DNA of 55,118 nt, from assembly GCA_029782095.1 (NCBI GenBank), contig JAKOVL010000109.1:1-55118 (forward strand), given 5' to 3'. Below the pieces are notes generated by a model that did no database searches, had not been told where the DNA came from, and saw nothing but the letters and a program-made list of their open reading frames with translations. The position numbers and the translations under genes are program-made. The DNA comes from Bacillota bacterium. GTDB lineage: Bacteria > Bacillota > Dethiobacteria > DTU022. Below are positions 9,287-17,520 of the stretch, in pieces; the first letter of the stretch is position 1; each line of letters opens with the position of its first letter.

Positions 9287-9889
9287 GTGCGGGTCATTTC
9301 CGGTGCCGCCCGGGGCATGAAGCTCAAGGTTCCCCGGGGAGAAGCGGTCAGGCCCACCGCCGATCGGGTTAAAGAGGCGCTGTTCAATATTCTAGGAGCC
9401 CGGGTAATCGGGGCGGCGGTGGTGGATTTATTTGCCGGCAGCGGCGCCCTGGGCATCGAGGCGCTGAGCAGGGGCGCGGCCCATTGTACTTTTGTTGAAA
9501 ATAAGCGATCCCACCTTGCTGTAATCAGGCACAACCTGCAGCAAACAGGGTTAATTGACCGGGCCCGCCTCTTGGGCCGGGATGCTGCCTCGGCCCTGCA
9601 GCTTCTGGGCCGTGAAGGCGAGCAGGCTGATTTAATCTTCCTTGATCCGCCTTACAGCAGCACTCTCATTCCCGGGGTACTGCAGGCTGTACACCGGCTG
9701 CGGCTCCTGCGGGGGAGCGGGCTGGTGGTAGTGGAATTTTCCCGGCACAATAGCAGCTGGGTGGCGCTGTATCCCGGGGTGAGGCTGAAAAAATACGGTG
9801 ACACGCTGCTTTCCTTTATCGATGAAAGGGCATTAGATGCGGGTGCGGCTGAAAAAGAAGGCCAGGCGAATGGCCCGGATCATGTATAG
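9287..9889 (+). CDS. rsmD: 16S rRNA (guanine966-N2)-methyltransferase RsmD
   Basis: The 200-residue protein starts with the family hallmark VRVISGAARGMKL. It carries the SAM-binding motif VVDLFAGSGALGIEALSRGA and the catalytic FLDPPY (members of this family use (D/N)PPY). It methylates G966 of 16S rRNA. I chose GTG at 9287 because GGGAGG lies at 9273-9278 and the family starts at this point; the frame is open back to 9179. The last 19 codons overlap the 3' end of convergent ylbJ by 57 bp. In Bacillus the order is ylbH(rsmD)-coaD-ylbJ; here coaD is absent and ylbJ is inverted. Confidence 0.93.
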   Translation: MRVISGAARGMKLKVPRGEAVRPTADRVKEALFNILGARVIGAAVVDLFAGSGALGIEALSRGAAHCTFVENKRSHLAVIRHNLQQTGLIDRARLLGRDAASALQLLGREGEQADLIFLDPPYSSTLIPGVLQAVHRLRLLRGSGLVVVEFSRHNSSWVALYPGVRLKKYGDTLLSFIDERALDAGAAEKEGQANGPDHV

Positions 9890-11149
9890 CACGGCTGCCA
9901 CAACGGCCAGGAAGCCCAATAATAAGATGAACTGGTTGAGCATATACGCTGTCCTTGCCCACCAGAAGGAGAAGCTGCCCACCGGCCGGGTCTGCAGGAA
10001 CACCGGCAGGGCCAGCCGCCCCAGGATGGCGCCGGCGGGCCCCAGCAGCAGCGCCGCATAAACACCCGCCAGGAAAGCGTGCACCAGCCGGGCCAGGATA
10101 TACGGAACAATCCGGATATCTGATTTGGAAATAATGCTGGCCACCTGGGCATGAACGGAAAAGCCGCTGAAGGCGATAATCATGCTGCAGGCAATAATTT
10201 TATCCCCCATAGCGACACCGGCTGCATCCGCCGTAAACTGGCAGCCCAGGTCGATTTCAAACATACCGCTGATCAGGGCCGGGGCCAGGTCCGGATTGAG
10301 GCCGCTCCATTTCAACAAGGGCTCAAAAAAATAGCCCAGCAGATCGATCACACCGGCAATATCAAGAATGCGAATAATCACCGAAAACAGAATGATAAAA
10401 CCGCCGATAAGCATCAGGGTATTTATGGATTTGCGGATGGCGTCACCCATTAGCTGTCCCAGGGGGCGGCCGTCCTCCGCCCGGGCCTGCACCAGGGCTT
10501 GCAGGGCGCGGGCGAGCAGGCGTCCCCTGCCGGCGGCAGAATCCGGCGAATTGGGCTCGCCGCGGCGGTAGAAGCGAAGGAGCAGCCCCAGGGTAATGCT
10601 GGACAAATAATGGGCCAGGGAGATGGGAAGCCCCGCCTGGGGAAAACCGAGCATGCCCACGGCCACTGCCCCAAACATAAACAGGGGATCCGCTGTATTG
10701 GTAAAACTTAGCAGCCTTTCCGCCTCAACACGGTTGCACAGCTTTCGTTCCCGCAGCTCCGCCGTCAGAACCGCGCCGATGGGGAAGCCGGAAGCCAGGC
10801 CCATGGCCAGAACAAAGGAACCTGCTCCGGGGACATTGAAAACAGGCCGCATTACCGGTTCCAGGAACACTCCCATCATGTGAACCACGCCGAGGCCGAT
10901 TAAAATCTGTGAAAATACGAAAAAGGGCAAAAGGGCCGGGAAGACTATATGCCACCATACTTCCAGGCCGGCAACGGAAGCGCTGAATGCTTCCTGGGGA
11001 AAGCGTACCATGGAAAGGGTGAGAAACAGGGCCAAAAGAGCCAGTGAATATGTAACCAGATGGCGTTTATGTCCGCCCAGGGTGAGGCGGAGGCGATAGA
11101 GCAAGTAAAAAAACAGCATCATTACGGCCAAAGCAATAATATAAAGCAA
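9833..11149 (-). CDS. ylbJ: Sporulation integral membrane protein YlbJ
   Basis: The 438-residue multipass membrane protein has two Gate (nucleoside-recognition) domains, seen in FPALLPFFVFSQIL...GLASGFPIGA and INTLMLIGGFIILFSVIIRIL...LISGMFEIDLG. YlbJ is a conserved sporulation protein needed for spore cortex formation in Bacillus; its transport substrate is unresolved. The TTG start at 11149 follows GGGAGGGG at 11158-11165. The 3' end overlaps the convergent rsmD end by 57 bp, so antisense effects are possible. Length fits the family. Confidence 0.93.
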   Translation of the reverse strand: MLYIIALAVMMLFFYLLYRLRLTLGGHKRHLVTYSLALLALFLTLSMVRFPQEAFSASVAGLEVWWHIVFPALLPFFVFSQILIGLGVVHMMGVFLEPVMRPVFNVPGAGSFVLAMGLASGFPIGAVLTAELRERKLCNRVEAERLLSFTNTADPLFMFGAVAVGMLGFPQAGLPISLAHYLSSITLGLLLRFYRRGEPNSPDSAAGRGRLLARALQALVQARAEDGRPLGQLMGDAIRKSINTLMLIGGFIILFSVIIRILDIAGVIDLLGYFFEPLLKWSGLNPDLAPALISGMFEIDLGCQFTADAAGVAMGDKIIACSMIIAFSGFSVHAQVASIISKSDIRIVPYILARLVHAFLAGVYAALLLGPAGAILGRLALPVFLQTRPVGSFSFWWARTAYMLNQFILLLGFLAVVAAVLYMIRAIRLAFFFSRTRI

Positions 11150-11265
11150 AAGGTCTACCCCTCCCGCCGTTTTTAGTGCCGCCTTGTGTTTTATTTATAA
11201 TATGTTTATGGCAGGGGTAGACCAAATATTAGCCGAGTCCGGATTAGGCTTTTACTTAACATCGT

Positions 11266-11487
11266 TTAACAATAGCGGTTCCGGCCCAGGCCGTGCTGGT
11301 CGAAAACCCGGGGATTAACTTCAGCCAGATGGTTAAAAAAGCGCTGCAAGCGGCTGTTTCTCTTACTCTCTAGCCGCGTTGACCCGTCCCGGCACTCAGT
11401 GCACAAAAATCCGTTGGTCTGCTCCGCCGTGCGAAAAGCGGTGGCCCGCTCCCCCAGAATAGCAATGCATTGCGGTTCGCCGATCAT
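11266..11487 (-). CDS. Small hypothetical protein with CxxC
   Basis: This 73-residue product starts at ATG 11487, eight bases after a perfect AGGAGG, which is the main reason to believe it. It contains a single CTEC pair near residue 30 and a basic middle. There is no signal peptide or membrane helix and no family is recognised. It lies on the same strand as ylbJ, upstream of it, with about 115 bp between them. The CxxC could bind a metal or act in thiol chemistry. Confidence 0.5.
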   Translation of the reverse strand: MIGEPQCIAILGERATAFRTAEQTNGFLCTECRDGSTRLESKRNSRLQRFFNHLAEVNPRVFDQHGLGRNRYC

Positions 11488-11740
11488 CAACAACACCTCC
11501 TGAGTATGCTAAGTAATTTTACACCGGGCTTTTTAGGCCAAACCTCCTTTTTCAGCCGGTGAGCCTTTAGGCTAACTTTATAATAGCATAGAATTCATAG
11601 TAAATCAATAGTATTAATAGTTAAAGAAATCACTAACAAGCTCCCCTCGGCCTAACCTGAAGTTCCACGGGATCTGCTTTGACTGAAAAACGGGCAAACT
11701 GGTAAACTTATATTAAGACTGCGAAAGGGGGCAGACAAGT

Positions 11741-11962
11741 TTGGAAAAACAGGGTGAAAAGATCACTTTCAAGGTGGAGGGCATGAGCTGCAATCATTGC
11801 AAGCAAAGCATCGAAAAGGCAGTCAGGGCCCTGGCCGGAGTTGCCTCGGCCACGGTGGACCTGGCGCAAAACGAGGTCGAGGTCTCCTTTGACCCGCAAA
11901 CCGTAAAAAAAGAGGAGCTGGAAACGGCCATCATCAACGCCGGCTACCGGGTTGTGGGCTAA
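11741..11962 (+). CDS. copZ: Heavy-metal-associated (HMA) domain copper chaperone, CopZ-like
   Basis: The 73-residue single HMA domain has the metal-binding GMSCNHC motif near residue 18 followed by the usual beta-alpha-beta continuation ending in AIINAGYRV. Such proteins carry Cu(I), or sometimes Zn or Hg, to a P-type ATPase or regulator. No CopA ATPase or CsoR regulator is adjacent, so the metal is inferred. It begins with TTG at 11741, ten bases after AAAGGGGG. It is monocistronic. Confidence 0.9.
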   Translation: MEKQGEKITFKVEGMSCNHCKQSIEKAVRALAGVASATVDLAQNEVEVSFDPQTVKKEELETAIINAGYRVVG

Positions 11963-12097
11963 ACTGGTATACAGTTGCATGACAGGGCACTAGAATTGGA
12001 GCATGAAAGAGAAAAATAAAAAAGTGTCTTTAAACCGTATTTGATGAACCAACTTCACCTTCCGATGAGCTTAGATCTTTTAATTTCGGAGAATCAT

Positions 12098-12212
12098 CCA
12101 AGATGGCCGCTGTATCTATCTGATATTTCCTAAATCCCTTTGCTGGTACTATAACAACTTATAAAAAAACAAACATAAGGGGTCGTCCCAAATGGCTTTT
12201 GGGACGACCCCT
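12098..12212 (-). repeat. Dispersed repeat, copy A
   Basis: Read on the minus strand, this roughly 115-bp segment begins with a perfect hairpin (GGGGTCGTCCCAAA and its complement), continues through an AT-rich middle, and ends in TTTAGGAAATATCAGAT and ACAGCGGCCATCTTGG. The same order of blocks occurs at 35053-35164. The hairpin overlaps the hisC stop codon. Confidence 0.75.
12165..12212 (-). terminator. Terminator of hisC, formed by repeat copy A
   Basis: AGGGGTCGTCCCAAA (12178-12192) pairs with TTTGGGACGACCCCT (12198-12212). The stem begins at the hisC stop codon, and T-rich TTATGTTTGTTTTTTT follows on the minus strand. Confidence 0.8.
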
Positions 12213-13311
12213 ATCTTTCTAGCACTTCCTCCAGCGCCTCCAGGAAACGGCGATTCTGCTCGGCTGTGCCGAAAGTTACCCGGATATAGGTGGGGTGGCC
12301 GAAAATATCCCCGGTACGGATGATTACGCCGCGTTGCAGGAGCTCCTGAAATACTTTGCGGGAATCAACTTTAACGTCCACAAAGCAAAAGTTGGCCTGG
12401 GAAGGGACCGGCTCCAGCCCCAGCTTCAGCAACCCTTCCCTTAACTGCGCCTGGCCCTCAGCCACCAGGGCCCGGCTTCGCTGGACATGCTCCTCGTCTT
12501 CCAGGGCCGCCAGGGCGGCGGCCTGGGCGGCGCTGTTAACGTTGAAAGGTTCCCGCACCCGGTTTAAATCGGCCACCACCTCGGCCGGAGCGGCGCCATA
12601 GCCGATGCGCAGTCCCGCCAGGCCATATATCTTGGAAAAAGTGCGCAGCACGATCACCGGCAGGCCTGCCCGTACATATTCCAGGCCGGCGTCGCTGCCG
12701 TAGCAATCCGCATACTCGTAATAGGCCTGGTCCAGCACCACCAGCACGCCGGAAGGCAGTTGCTGCAGAAAACGATCCAGCTGTTCTTTATCGACGGCGG
12801 AGCCGGTGGGATTATTGGGACTGCAGATGAAAATGATACGGGTGCGTTCATTTACCGCCGCGGCCAGCTCTTCCAGGTTGAATTCAAAATTTTTTCCCCG
12901 GAGAGGGATCGTGCGCGGAACCCCGCCCATCAAGCGCATGGCAAACTCATACTCGGAAAAGGTAGGGCTGGCTGTGAGAGATTCATCGCCCGGATTAATG
13001 TAAGCCCGGGTAATTAAGCTGAGGATCTCGTCTGAGCCGTTGCCGAACACCAGCTGCTGCGGCTGCAGCGCCAGCTTCTCAGCCAGGGCCTGCCTTAAAT
13101 AATAACAGTTACCATCGGGATAGTGATGCAGGCGCGGCAGCAGCTTCTGTAAAGCCTGCAGGGCCAGGGGAGACGGGCCCAACGGGTTTTCATTGGAAGC
13201 CAGCTTAATTACATCTTTCAAGCCCAGTTCCCGCTCCACCTCTTCCACCGGTTTCCCGGGAACGTACGGCTTAATTAAATCAAGACAGGATCTCTTCTCC
13301 GGTTTGCGCAC
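12211..13311 (-). CDS. hisC: Histidinol-phosphate aminotransferase
   Basis: About 366 residues of class I/II PLP aminotransferase. Signatures are KLASNENPLGPSP, GNGSDEIL, SPNNPTG (substrate and PLP ring contacts), DQAYYEY and TFSKIYGLAGLRIGY (Schiff-base lysine). It converts imidazole acetol-phosphate and glutamate to histidinol-phosphate. GTG at 13311 is preferred because AGGGAGGGG lies just upstream; an in-frame ATG at 13335 has no ribosome binding site. No other intact his gene is in the window, though a decayed hisF lies 1.3 kb away. Some HisC-like enzymes also act on aromatic amino acids. Confidence 0.93.
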   Translation of the reverse strand: MRKPEKRSCLDLIKPYVPGKPVEEVERELGLKDVIKLASNENPLGPSPLALQALQKLLPRLHHYPDGNCYYLRQALAEKLALQPQQLVFGNGSDEILSLITRAYINPGDESLTASPTFSEYEFAMRLMGGVPRTIPLRGKNFEFNLEELAAAVNERTRIIFICSPNNPTGSAVDKEQLDRFLQQLPSGVLVVLDQAYYEYADCYGSDAGLEYVRAGLPVIVLRTFSKIYGLAGLRIGYGAAPAEVVADLNRVREPFNVNSAAQAAALAALEDEEHVQRSRALVAEGQAQLREGLLKLGLEPVPSQANFCFVDVKVDSRKVFQELLQRGVIIRTGDIFGHPTYIRVTFGTAEQNRRFLEALEEVLER

Positions 13312-13510
13312 AGCCTTCCCCTCCCTAGCTGGCATGATGAATGTAAATTAATTATACACCAAACAAAACACGGTGGAAACTCATTTCAGTGCAAACCTAT
13401 ATTTATGCCCTGGAGCATGCTGCATTTGCAAGGGTGCCCCAGGCCGGGGGCGGCCTCAAACAAGGCATACCCCGGAGCTGCCGGGCATAATGTGTACGGG
13501 GGGGATTTTT

Positions 13511-14290
13511 ATGTTTATGACCATCATCATTAAAAAAAGCCGGCTTGCGCTGCTTTTGGCTGCGGCTGCCGTCTTGCTGTTGCTGCTGTTAACTCCCCTG
13601 TTCAACCTGCCCGGCCGGCTGGCGGCAGTGATCAACCAGAACGAACGCCTGGTGCCCATCTACTATGTCGATACCGCCGAAAAAAAAGTGGCCTTCTCTT
13701 TCGACGCCAGCTGGGGAGCTGAACGCACCCAGCAAATCCTGGATACCTTAAAGGAATATGAAATTAAAACCACCTTTTTCCTGACCGGTTTTTGGGTGGA
13801 AGATTACCCGGAGTATGTAAAACTAATTGTCGAAGAGGGGCACGAATTGGGCAACCATACTTTCAGCCATCCTCACATGAATAGCCTCACCCCCGGGCAA
13901 ATCCGCGAAGAGCTGGAGAAGCTGGAGCAGATGCTCATCGAAGTAGCCGGACAAAAACCGTCCCTGTTCCGGCCTCCTTTCGGAGAATATAATAATGAAG
14001 TAATCCGTGTGGCCGGTGAAATGGGCTATAAGTCCATTCAGTGGAGCATTGATTCACTGGACTGGCAAAATATTAGCAAAGAGGAGCTGATTAACCGGGT
14101 TACCAGCCGGGCTCACAAGGGAGCGATCATTCTTTTTCACAACAACGGGCTTCATACCGCCGCTGCCCTGCCCGAGATTATTGAGTATTATCAAAAACAC
14201 GGTTACCAGATCGTGCCCATATCAGAGTTGATTTATCACGAAAATTATTATATCGACCCCCATAGCGGCGCCCAAATTAAAAAGCAATAG
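13511..14290 (+). CDS. pdaB: Polysaccharide deacetylase, PdaB-like (sporulation)
   Basis: About 259 residues: an N-terminal signal anchor (residues 10-32), then a NodB-homology domain. Visible motifs are SFDASWG (in place of the usual TFDDG, the variant seen in PdaB), GNHTFSHPHM (metal-binding H-x3-H), FRPPFGEYN and the late ILFHNN. PdaB-type proteins act on spore peptidoglycan and support spore stability; some are weak or inactive as deacetylases because of the altered motif 1. ATG 13511 follows a run of G. A terminator lies downstream. Confidence 0.88.
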   Translation: MFMTIIIKKSRLALLLAAAAVLLLLLLTPLFNLPGRLAAVINQNERLVPIYYVDTAEKKVAFSFDASWGAERTQQILDTLKEYEIKTTFFLTGFWVEDYPEYVKLIVEEGHELGNHTFSHPHMNSLTPGQIREELEKLEQMLIEVAGQKPSLFRPPFGEYNNEVIRVAGEMGYKSIQWSIDSLDWQNISKEELINRVTSRAHKGAIILFHNNGLHTAAALPEIIEYYQKHGYQIVPISELIYHENYYIDPHSGAQIKKQ

Positions 14291-14345
14291 CATTTTAAGT
14301 GTACCCCCTTTAAGGACCAACAGGAGTGATACTGCAGGAACAGAC

Positions 14346-14371
14346 CCGTCTCTTTTCAGAGACGGTTTTTT
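14346..14371 (+). terminator. Terminator after the pdaB-like gene
   Basis: CCGTCTC (14346-14352) pairs with GAGACGG (14359-14365), followed by six T. It lies 56 bp after the gene. Between here and 14609 I see only a short open frame without recognisable similarity. Confidence 0.85.
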
Positions 14372-14609
14372 CATTTTGCCGTGTGCTTCAGGGGAACAAC
14401 CATCCCGGAAGACGCTGATGCCAGTCCTGGCGGACTCTCCGATGAAATCCGGATCAAGGCGGCGGACGGGCGTTCCGGAACCAAAATTTATGGGCGCAAT
14501 GCCATTCGAAAAAGGGCGGCACCGCAGGCTTGCGCCCCTGAAGCAATTTTGGTAAGATTATACCCGAACCAGATTTATTGCAGCGCCCGTTCAGGAGAGA
14601 AGCCCGAAA

Positions 14610-14985
14610 ATGCTGGCCAAACGGATTATTCCCTCGATTAAACGCGGCCGCGCGGTCAAAGGAGCTCGCCTTGTTAATTTAAGGAAGGCGGGAGATCCGG
14701 TGGTACTGGCCGCTTTTTATAACCGGGAAGGCGCGCCGCCAGAGAAGCCCTGCTGGGAAATGCCCAGCCACGGCGGCAGATACCCACCGGGCGTAATGGG
14801 GCCGGCGCTGTATTCATGCCGGTAATCGCCTCGGGGAACGCAGGCACCCTGCAGCACCTTGATGGTGCCCTTACCTTGGGAAGGCCCACGCCGTTCTAGC
14901 CGCAACCATACTTCATTTCAGGGCATACTCTATTCGCAGCATCAAACAGTTCCCTTTTGAAAAAGGCTTGCCGGTCTGTCCGTTC
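14610..14985 (+). pseudogene. hisF: hisF relic (imidazole glycerol phosphate synthase cyclase subunit)
   Basis: Three HisF pieces occur in order but in three different frames. The first, from ATG 14610, reads [16 protein letters not shown] then [19 protein letters not shown], the HisF N-terminus with the catalytic CLDV region destroyed. The second, from 14816, reads [14 protein letters not shown], the HisF VIASGGAG strand. The third, from about 14884, reads AHAVLAATILHF then YSIRSIKQF...GLPV, the HisF C-terminus. About 150 central residues are missing. In HisF these parts build a TIM barrel that closes the imidazole ring with ammonia from HisH. The relic ends about 40 bp before pdxS. Confidence 0.85.
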
Positions 14986-15026
14986 AACCAGTATGGATTT
15001 AACAATTTGCCAGAGGAGGCTGGGGC

Positions 15027-15908
15027 ATGAAAGAACAAGGCACCGATCGAGTTAAAAAAGCAACGACCCAAATACAAAAAGGCGTGATTATGGATGTGAC
15101 CACACCTGAACAGGCCAAAATTGCTGAAGAAGCAGGAGCCGTGGCGGTGATGGCGCTGGAAAAAGTGCCCGCCGATATTCGCGCCGCCGGCGGAGTGGCC
15201 CGTATGGCCGATCCCGAAGTAATCCTGCGCATTAAGGAGGCAGTGTCCATCCCGGTGATGGCCAAGGTGCGCATCGGCCACTTCGTCGAGGCCCAGATTC
15301 TGGAAGAGCTGGGTGTTGATTTTATTGACGAAAGCGAAGTGCTTACACCGGCCGACGAACAGTTCCATATCAACAAGCACCAGTTTAAAGTGCCTTTTGT
15401 CTGCGGGGCCCGCGACCTGGGAGAGGCGCTGCGCCGTATCGCCGAAGGCGCGGCGATGATTCGCACGAAAGGCGAACCGGGTACCGGAAATGTGGTGGAA
15501 GCGGTGCGCCATATTCGCATCGTAAATGAGCAAATCCGCCAGACCGTCCACACCCCCGACGATGAACTGCCGGCGCTGGCCAAGAAGATGGCGGTACCCC
15601 TGGAGCTGCTGCGTGAGGTTAAGAAAGAGGGCCGCCTGCCGGTGGTTAATTTTGCCGCCGGTGGCATCGCCACCCCCGCCGACGCCGCCCTGATGATGCA
15701 GCTGGGCTGCGACGGCATCTTCGTCGGATCAGGCATTTTCAAATCGGCGGACCCCGCGAAGCGCGCCAGGGCCATTGTCCAGGCGACCCTGCACTACCAA
15801 GACCCGGCTGTAATAGCCAAAGTTTCCCGGGGGCTGGGCGAGGCCATGCCCGGCCTGGAGATTTCCTCCCTAACCGCGGCAGAGCGGATGCAGGAACGGG
15901 GCAGCTAA
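15027..15908 (+). CDS. pdxS: Pyridoxal 5'-phosphate synthase subunit PdxS
   Basis: The 293-residue TIM-barrel synthase builds PLP from ribose 5-phosphate, glyceraldehyde 3-phosphate and ammonia. Visible are [12 protein letters not shown] (catalytic Asp), [23 protein letters not shown] (Schiff-base Lys), [17 protein letters not shown] (second Lys) and [19 protein letters not shown]. Length and motifs are intact. AGAGGAGG lies upstream of the ATG. Its normal partner PdxT, which supplies ammonia from glutamine, survives next door only as a fossil, so this PdxS may use free ammonia or a PdxT made elsewhere. Confidence 0.97.
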   Translation: MKEQGTDRVKKATTQIQKGVIMDVTTPEQAKIAEEAGAVAVMALEKVPADIRAAGGVARMADPEVILRIKEAVSIPVMAKVRIGHFVEAQILEELGVDFIDESEVLTPADEQFHINKHQFKVPFVCGARDLGEALRRIAEGAAMIRTKGEPGTGNVVEAVRHIRIVNEQIRQTVHTPDDELPALAKKMAVPLELLREVKKEGRLPVVNFAAGGIATPADAALMMQLGCDGIFVGSGIFKSADPAKRARAIVQATLHYQDPAVIAKVSRGLGEAMPGLEISSLTAAERMQERGS

Positions 15909-15912
15909 GACG

Positions 15913-16143
15913 GTAAAAATCGACGTCCTCTCCGTTTAAGGGGCGGTTTCTGAGCATTTCGATCGGCTGAAACGCAGCAGCCGCAGCAGCGGTTGCCGGC
16001 GAAGAAGCTGTCAGACCCGGAGGGGCTCATCTTTCCGGGCTCCCTCTGGATGAAGGCATAGTCGCCGCCTGCAGGACCACCTGCTGGACGACTCGTTCCA
16101 CCCGGAGTTGGCTGTCGGGCAGCGCCTGTATTGTGCTTTCTAA
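15913..16143 (+). pseudogene. pdxT: pdxT relic (PLP synthase glutaminase subunit)
   Basis: Five bases after pdxS the DNA reads VKIDVLSV, a stop, then GAVSEHFDRL, matching the PdxT N-terminus (MKIGVLALQGA..EH...L). A second frame then reads KKLSDPEGLIFPGS, matching the region before GGEST. A further frame reads DHLLDDSFHPEL and ends at a stop at 16141-16143, matching the PdxT C-terminus, which includes the catalytic HPE. The catalytic Cys region and most of the centre are deleted. Position directly after pdxS, the standard pdxST order, supports the identity. Confidence 0.88.
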
Positions 16144-16200
16144 AAATAGATGCATAAAAAACCGGGGACGTCCCCTTCTTTTCCATCGGAGGTGGCGCGA

Positions 16201-17310
16201 GTGAATGCTCAAGAGCGGGTATGCAGGGCCATTGAGTTTAACGGGCCGGACCGGGTGCCCACCTGTTACTACAGCCAGCCATGGCGCGGCGATGTATTGC
16301 CGCTGGTGGCTCTCCCTCCCCGTGACTGGATGCCGCCTGAGCCCTACTACCCCTACGGCTTTATCCTGGAGTTGATGGCGCTGGGTTTGTGGCGTCCGAA
16401 GCGCCGCCTGCCCCGGGGATGGCATAAAACCCGCTACCAGGCCATGGACGAATGGGGCTGCCTCTGGGAAGTGGACGGAAGCGCCACCTACAAAGGGCAG
16501 CTTCGGCGGGCCCCCCTGGAAGAAAGCTGGGATCTGCTGGAAGGCTACAGGCCTCCCGACATGCGCGATCCCACCCGCTACCCCCTTTTCGGCTTAATCA
16601 AGAAACTGGCCGGAGCCGGCCGCTACTGCCTCGCCTGCGGTGACAGCTTTCTCTTCAGCCGCTTAATCTACCTGCGCGGCTTTGACCAGGCCATGACCGA
16701 CCTGGTTCTCTACCCGGAAAAAGTAGACCGATTGCTGGATCTGCTCGAAGATCACCACCGCGGTTTTATAGAAATGGTCGGGCGCTTCGGGGTGGACGGG
16801 GTTCAGTTCGATGACGATCTGGGGACGCAGCATAATGCCATAATCAGCCCGGACATGTTTCGCAGATTCTTCCTGCCCCGCTATACCAGGCTGGTGCAGC
16901 GGGCCCATGAACTGGGGCTGCACTTCATTCTCCATTCCTGCGGCAATATCGGTAAATTAATTCCCCTGCTAATCGAGGCCGGTATCGATGCCCTGCAGCT
17001 GGACTCGCCCAACCAGACCGGGCTGGACAGGCTGGCAGAGCTGGGCGGCGGCAAGATCGCCTTCTTTAACGTAGTCGACATCCAGCAGGTCCTGCCCAAA
17101 GGCTCGCCGGAAGAAATCGAAGCCTACGTTGTTGAGATGATTGAAAAGTTAGGCTGCTACAACGGCGGCCTGGTGGCGGCCACCTACCCCACCCTCTATT
17201 CCATCGGCGCCACCCGGCAGCAGGAAAAGATTATGTTCGCCGCCTATAAAAAGCACGGCAACTACAAATTCAGGAGAAAAGAGACTGGAGAAAATAGGGC
17301 CACCGGTTAA
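16201..17310 (+). CDS. Uroporphyrinogen decarboxylase-like protein (URO-D/MtaA-type methyltransferase family)
   Basis: About 369 residues with the URO-D fold. The N-terminal ..ERVCRAIEFNGPDRVP and the late HFILHSCGNIGKLIP are typical of the URO-D/MtaA/CmuA group. H-S-C-G is a zinc-ligand-like motif in the corrinoid:CoM methyltransferases of that group. GVQFDDDLGTQ and LDSPNQTGLDRLAE line the barrel. No corrinoid protein or heme genes are adjacent, so methyl transfer is only a possibility. GTG 16201 is chosen because GGAGGTGG lies eight bases upstream; the frame is open to 16150. It ends before a repeat and a terminator. Confidence 0.8.
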   Translation: MNAQERVCRAIEFNGPDRVPTCYYSQPWRGDVLPLVALPPRDWMPPEPYYPYGFILELMALGLWRPKRRLPRGWHKTRYQAMDEWGCLWEVDGSATYKGQLRRAPLEESWDLLEGYRPPDMRDPTRYPLFGLIKKLAGAGRYCLACGDSFLFSRLIYLRGFDQAMTDLVLYPEKVDRLLDLLEDHHRGFIEMVGRFGVDGVQFDDDLGTQHNAIISPDMFRRFFLPRYTRLVQRAHELGLHFILHSCGNIGKLIPLLIEAGIDALQLDSPNQTGLDRLAELGGGKIAFFNVVDIQQVLPKGSPEEIEAYVVEMIEKLGCYNGGLVAATYPTLYSIGATRQQEKIMFAAYKKHGNYKFRRKETGENRATG

Positions 17311-17397
17311 GCCGGCTTCCCCGTTAACTTTAATAATTCGCAACGACTCAGGCTGGATGGTTTGCCTAAGGAATTTGCTTCCCTAACCGGACTAATA

Positions 17398-17420
17398 CCC
17401 TCTCCCCTGGTGGGAGAGGG
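17398..17420. repeat. GAGAGGG-type palindromic repeat, copy 1
   Basis: CCCTCTCCC, five bases, then GGGAGAGGG, followed by ATAGGGTGAGGGG. Related copies lie at 23461, 32806 and 32889. Confidence 0.7.
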
Positions 17421-17432
17421 ATAGGGTGAGGG

Positions 17433-17454
17433 GGGACAGCTGTCCCTCTTTTTT
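17433..17454 (+). terminator. Terminator after the URO-D-like gene
   Basis: GGGAC-AGCT-GTCCC (17433-17446) is followed by CTCTTTTTT-like T-rich sequence on the plus strand. Confidence 0.65.
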
Positions 17455-17520
17455 AAGCAGGCAATCTGAGCAGTAACAATAATTAATGATAAAGCTCATT
17501 GGCGGAAGGGGCGGTATCTA

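Noticed and set aside
10450-10674. Several long antisense frames inside ylbJ, guaA, oppD and similar GC-rich genes
   Set aside because: They lack ribosome binding sites and family features, and mirror the codon bias of the real genes.
14381-14641. 86-codon open frame upstream of the hisF relic, considered as a hisA or other his remnant
   Set aside because: No his-gene motif could be recognised in it.
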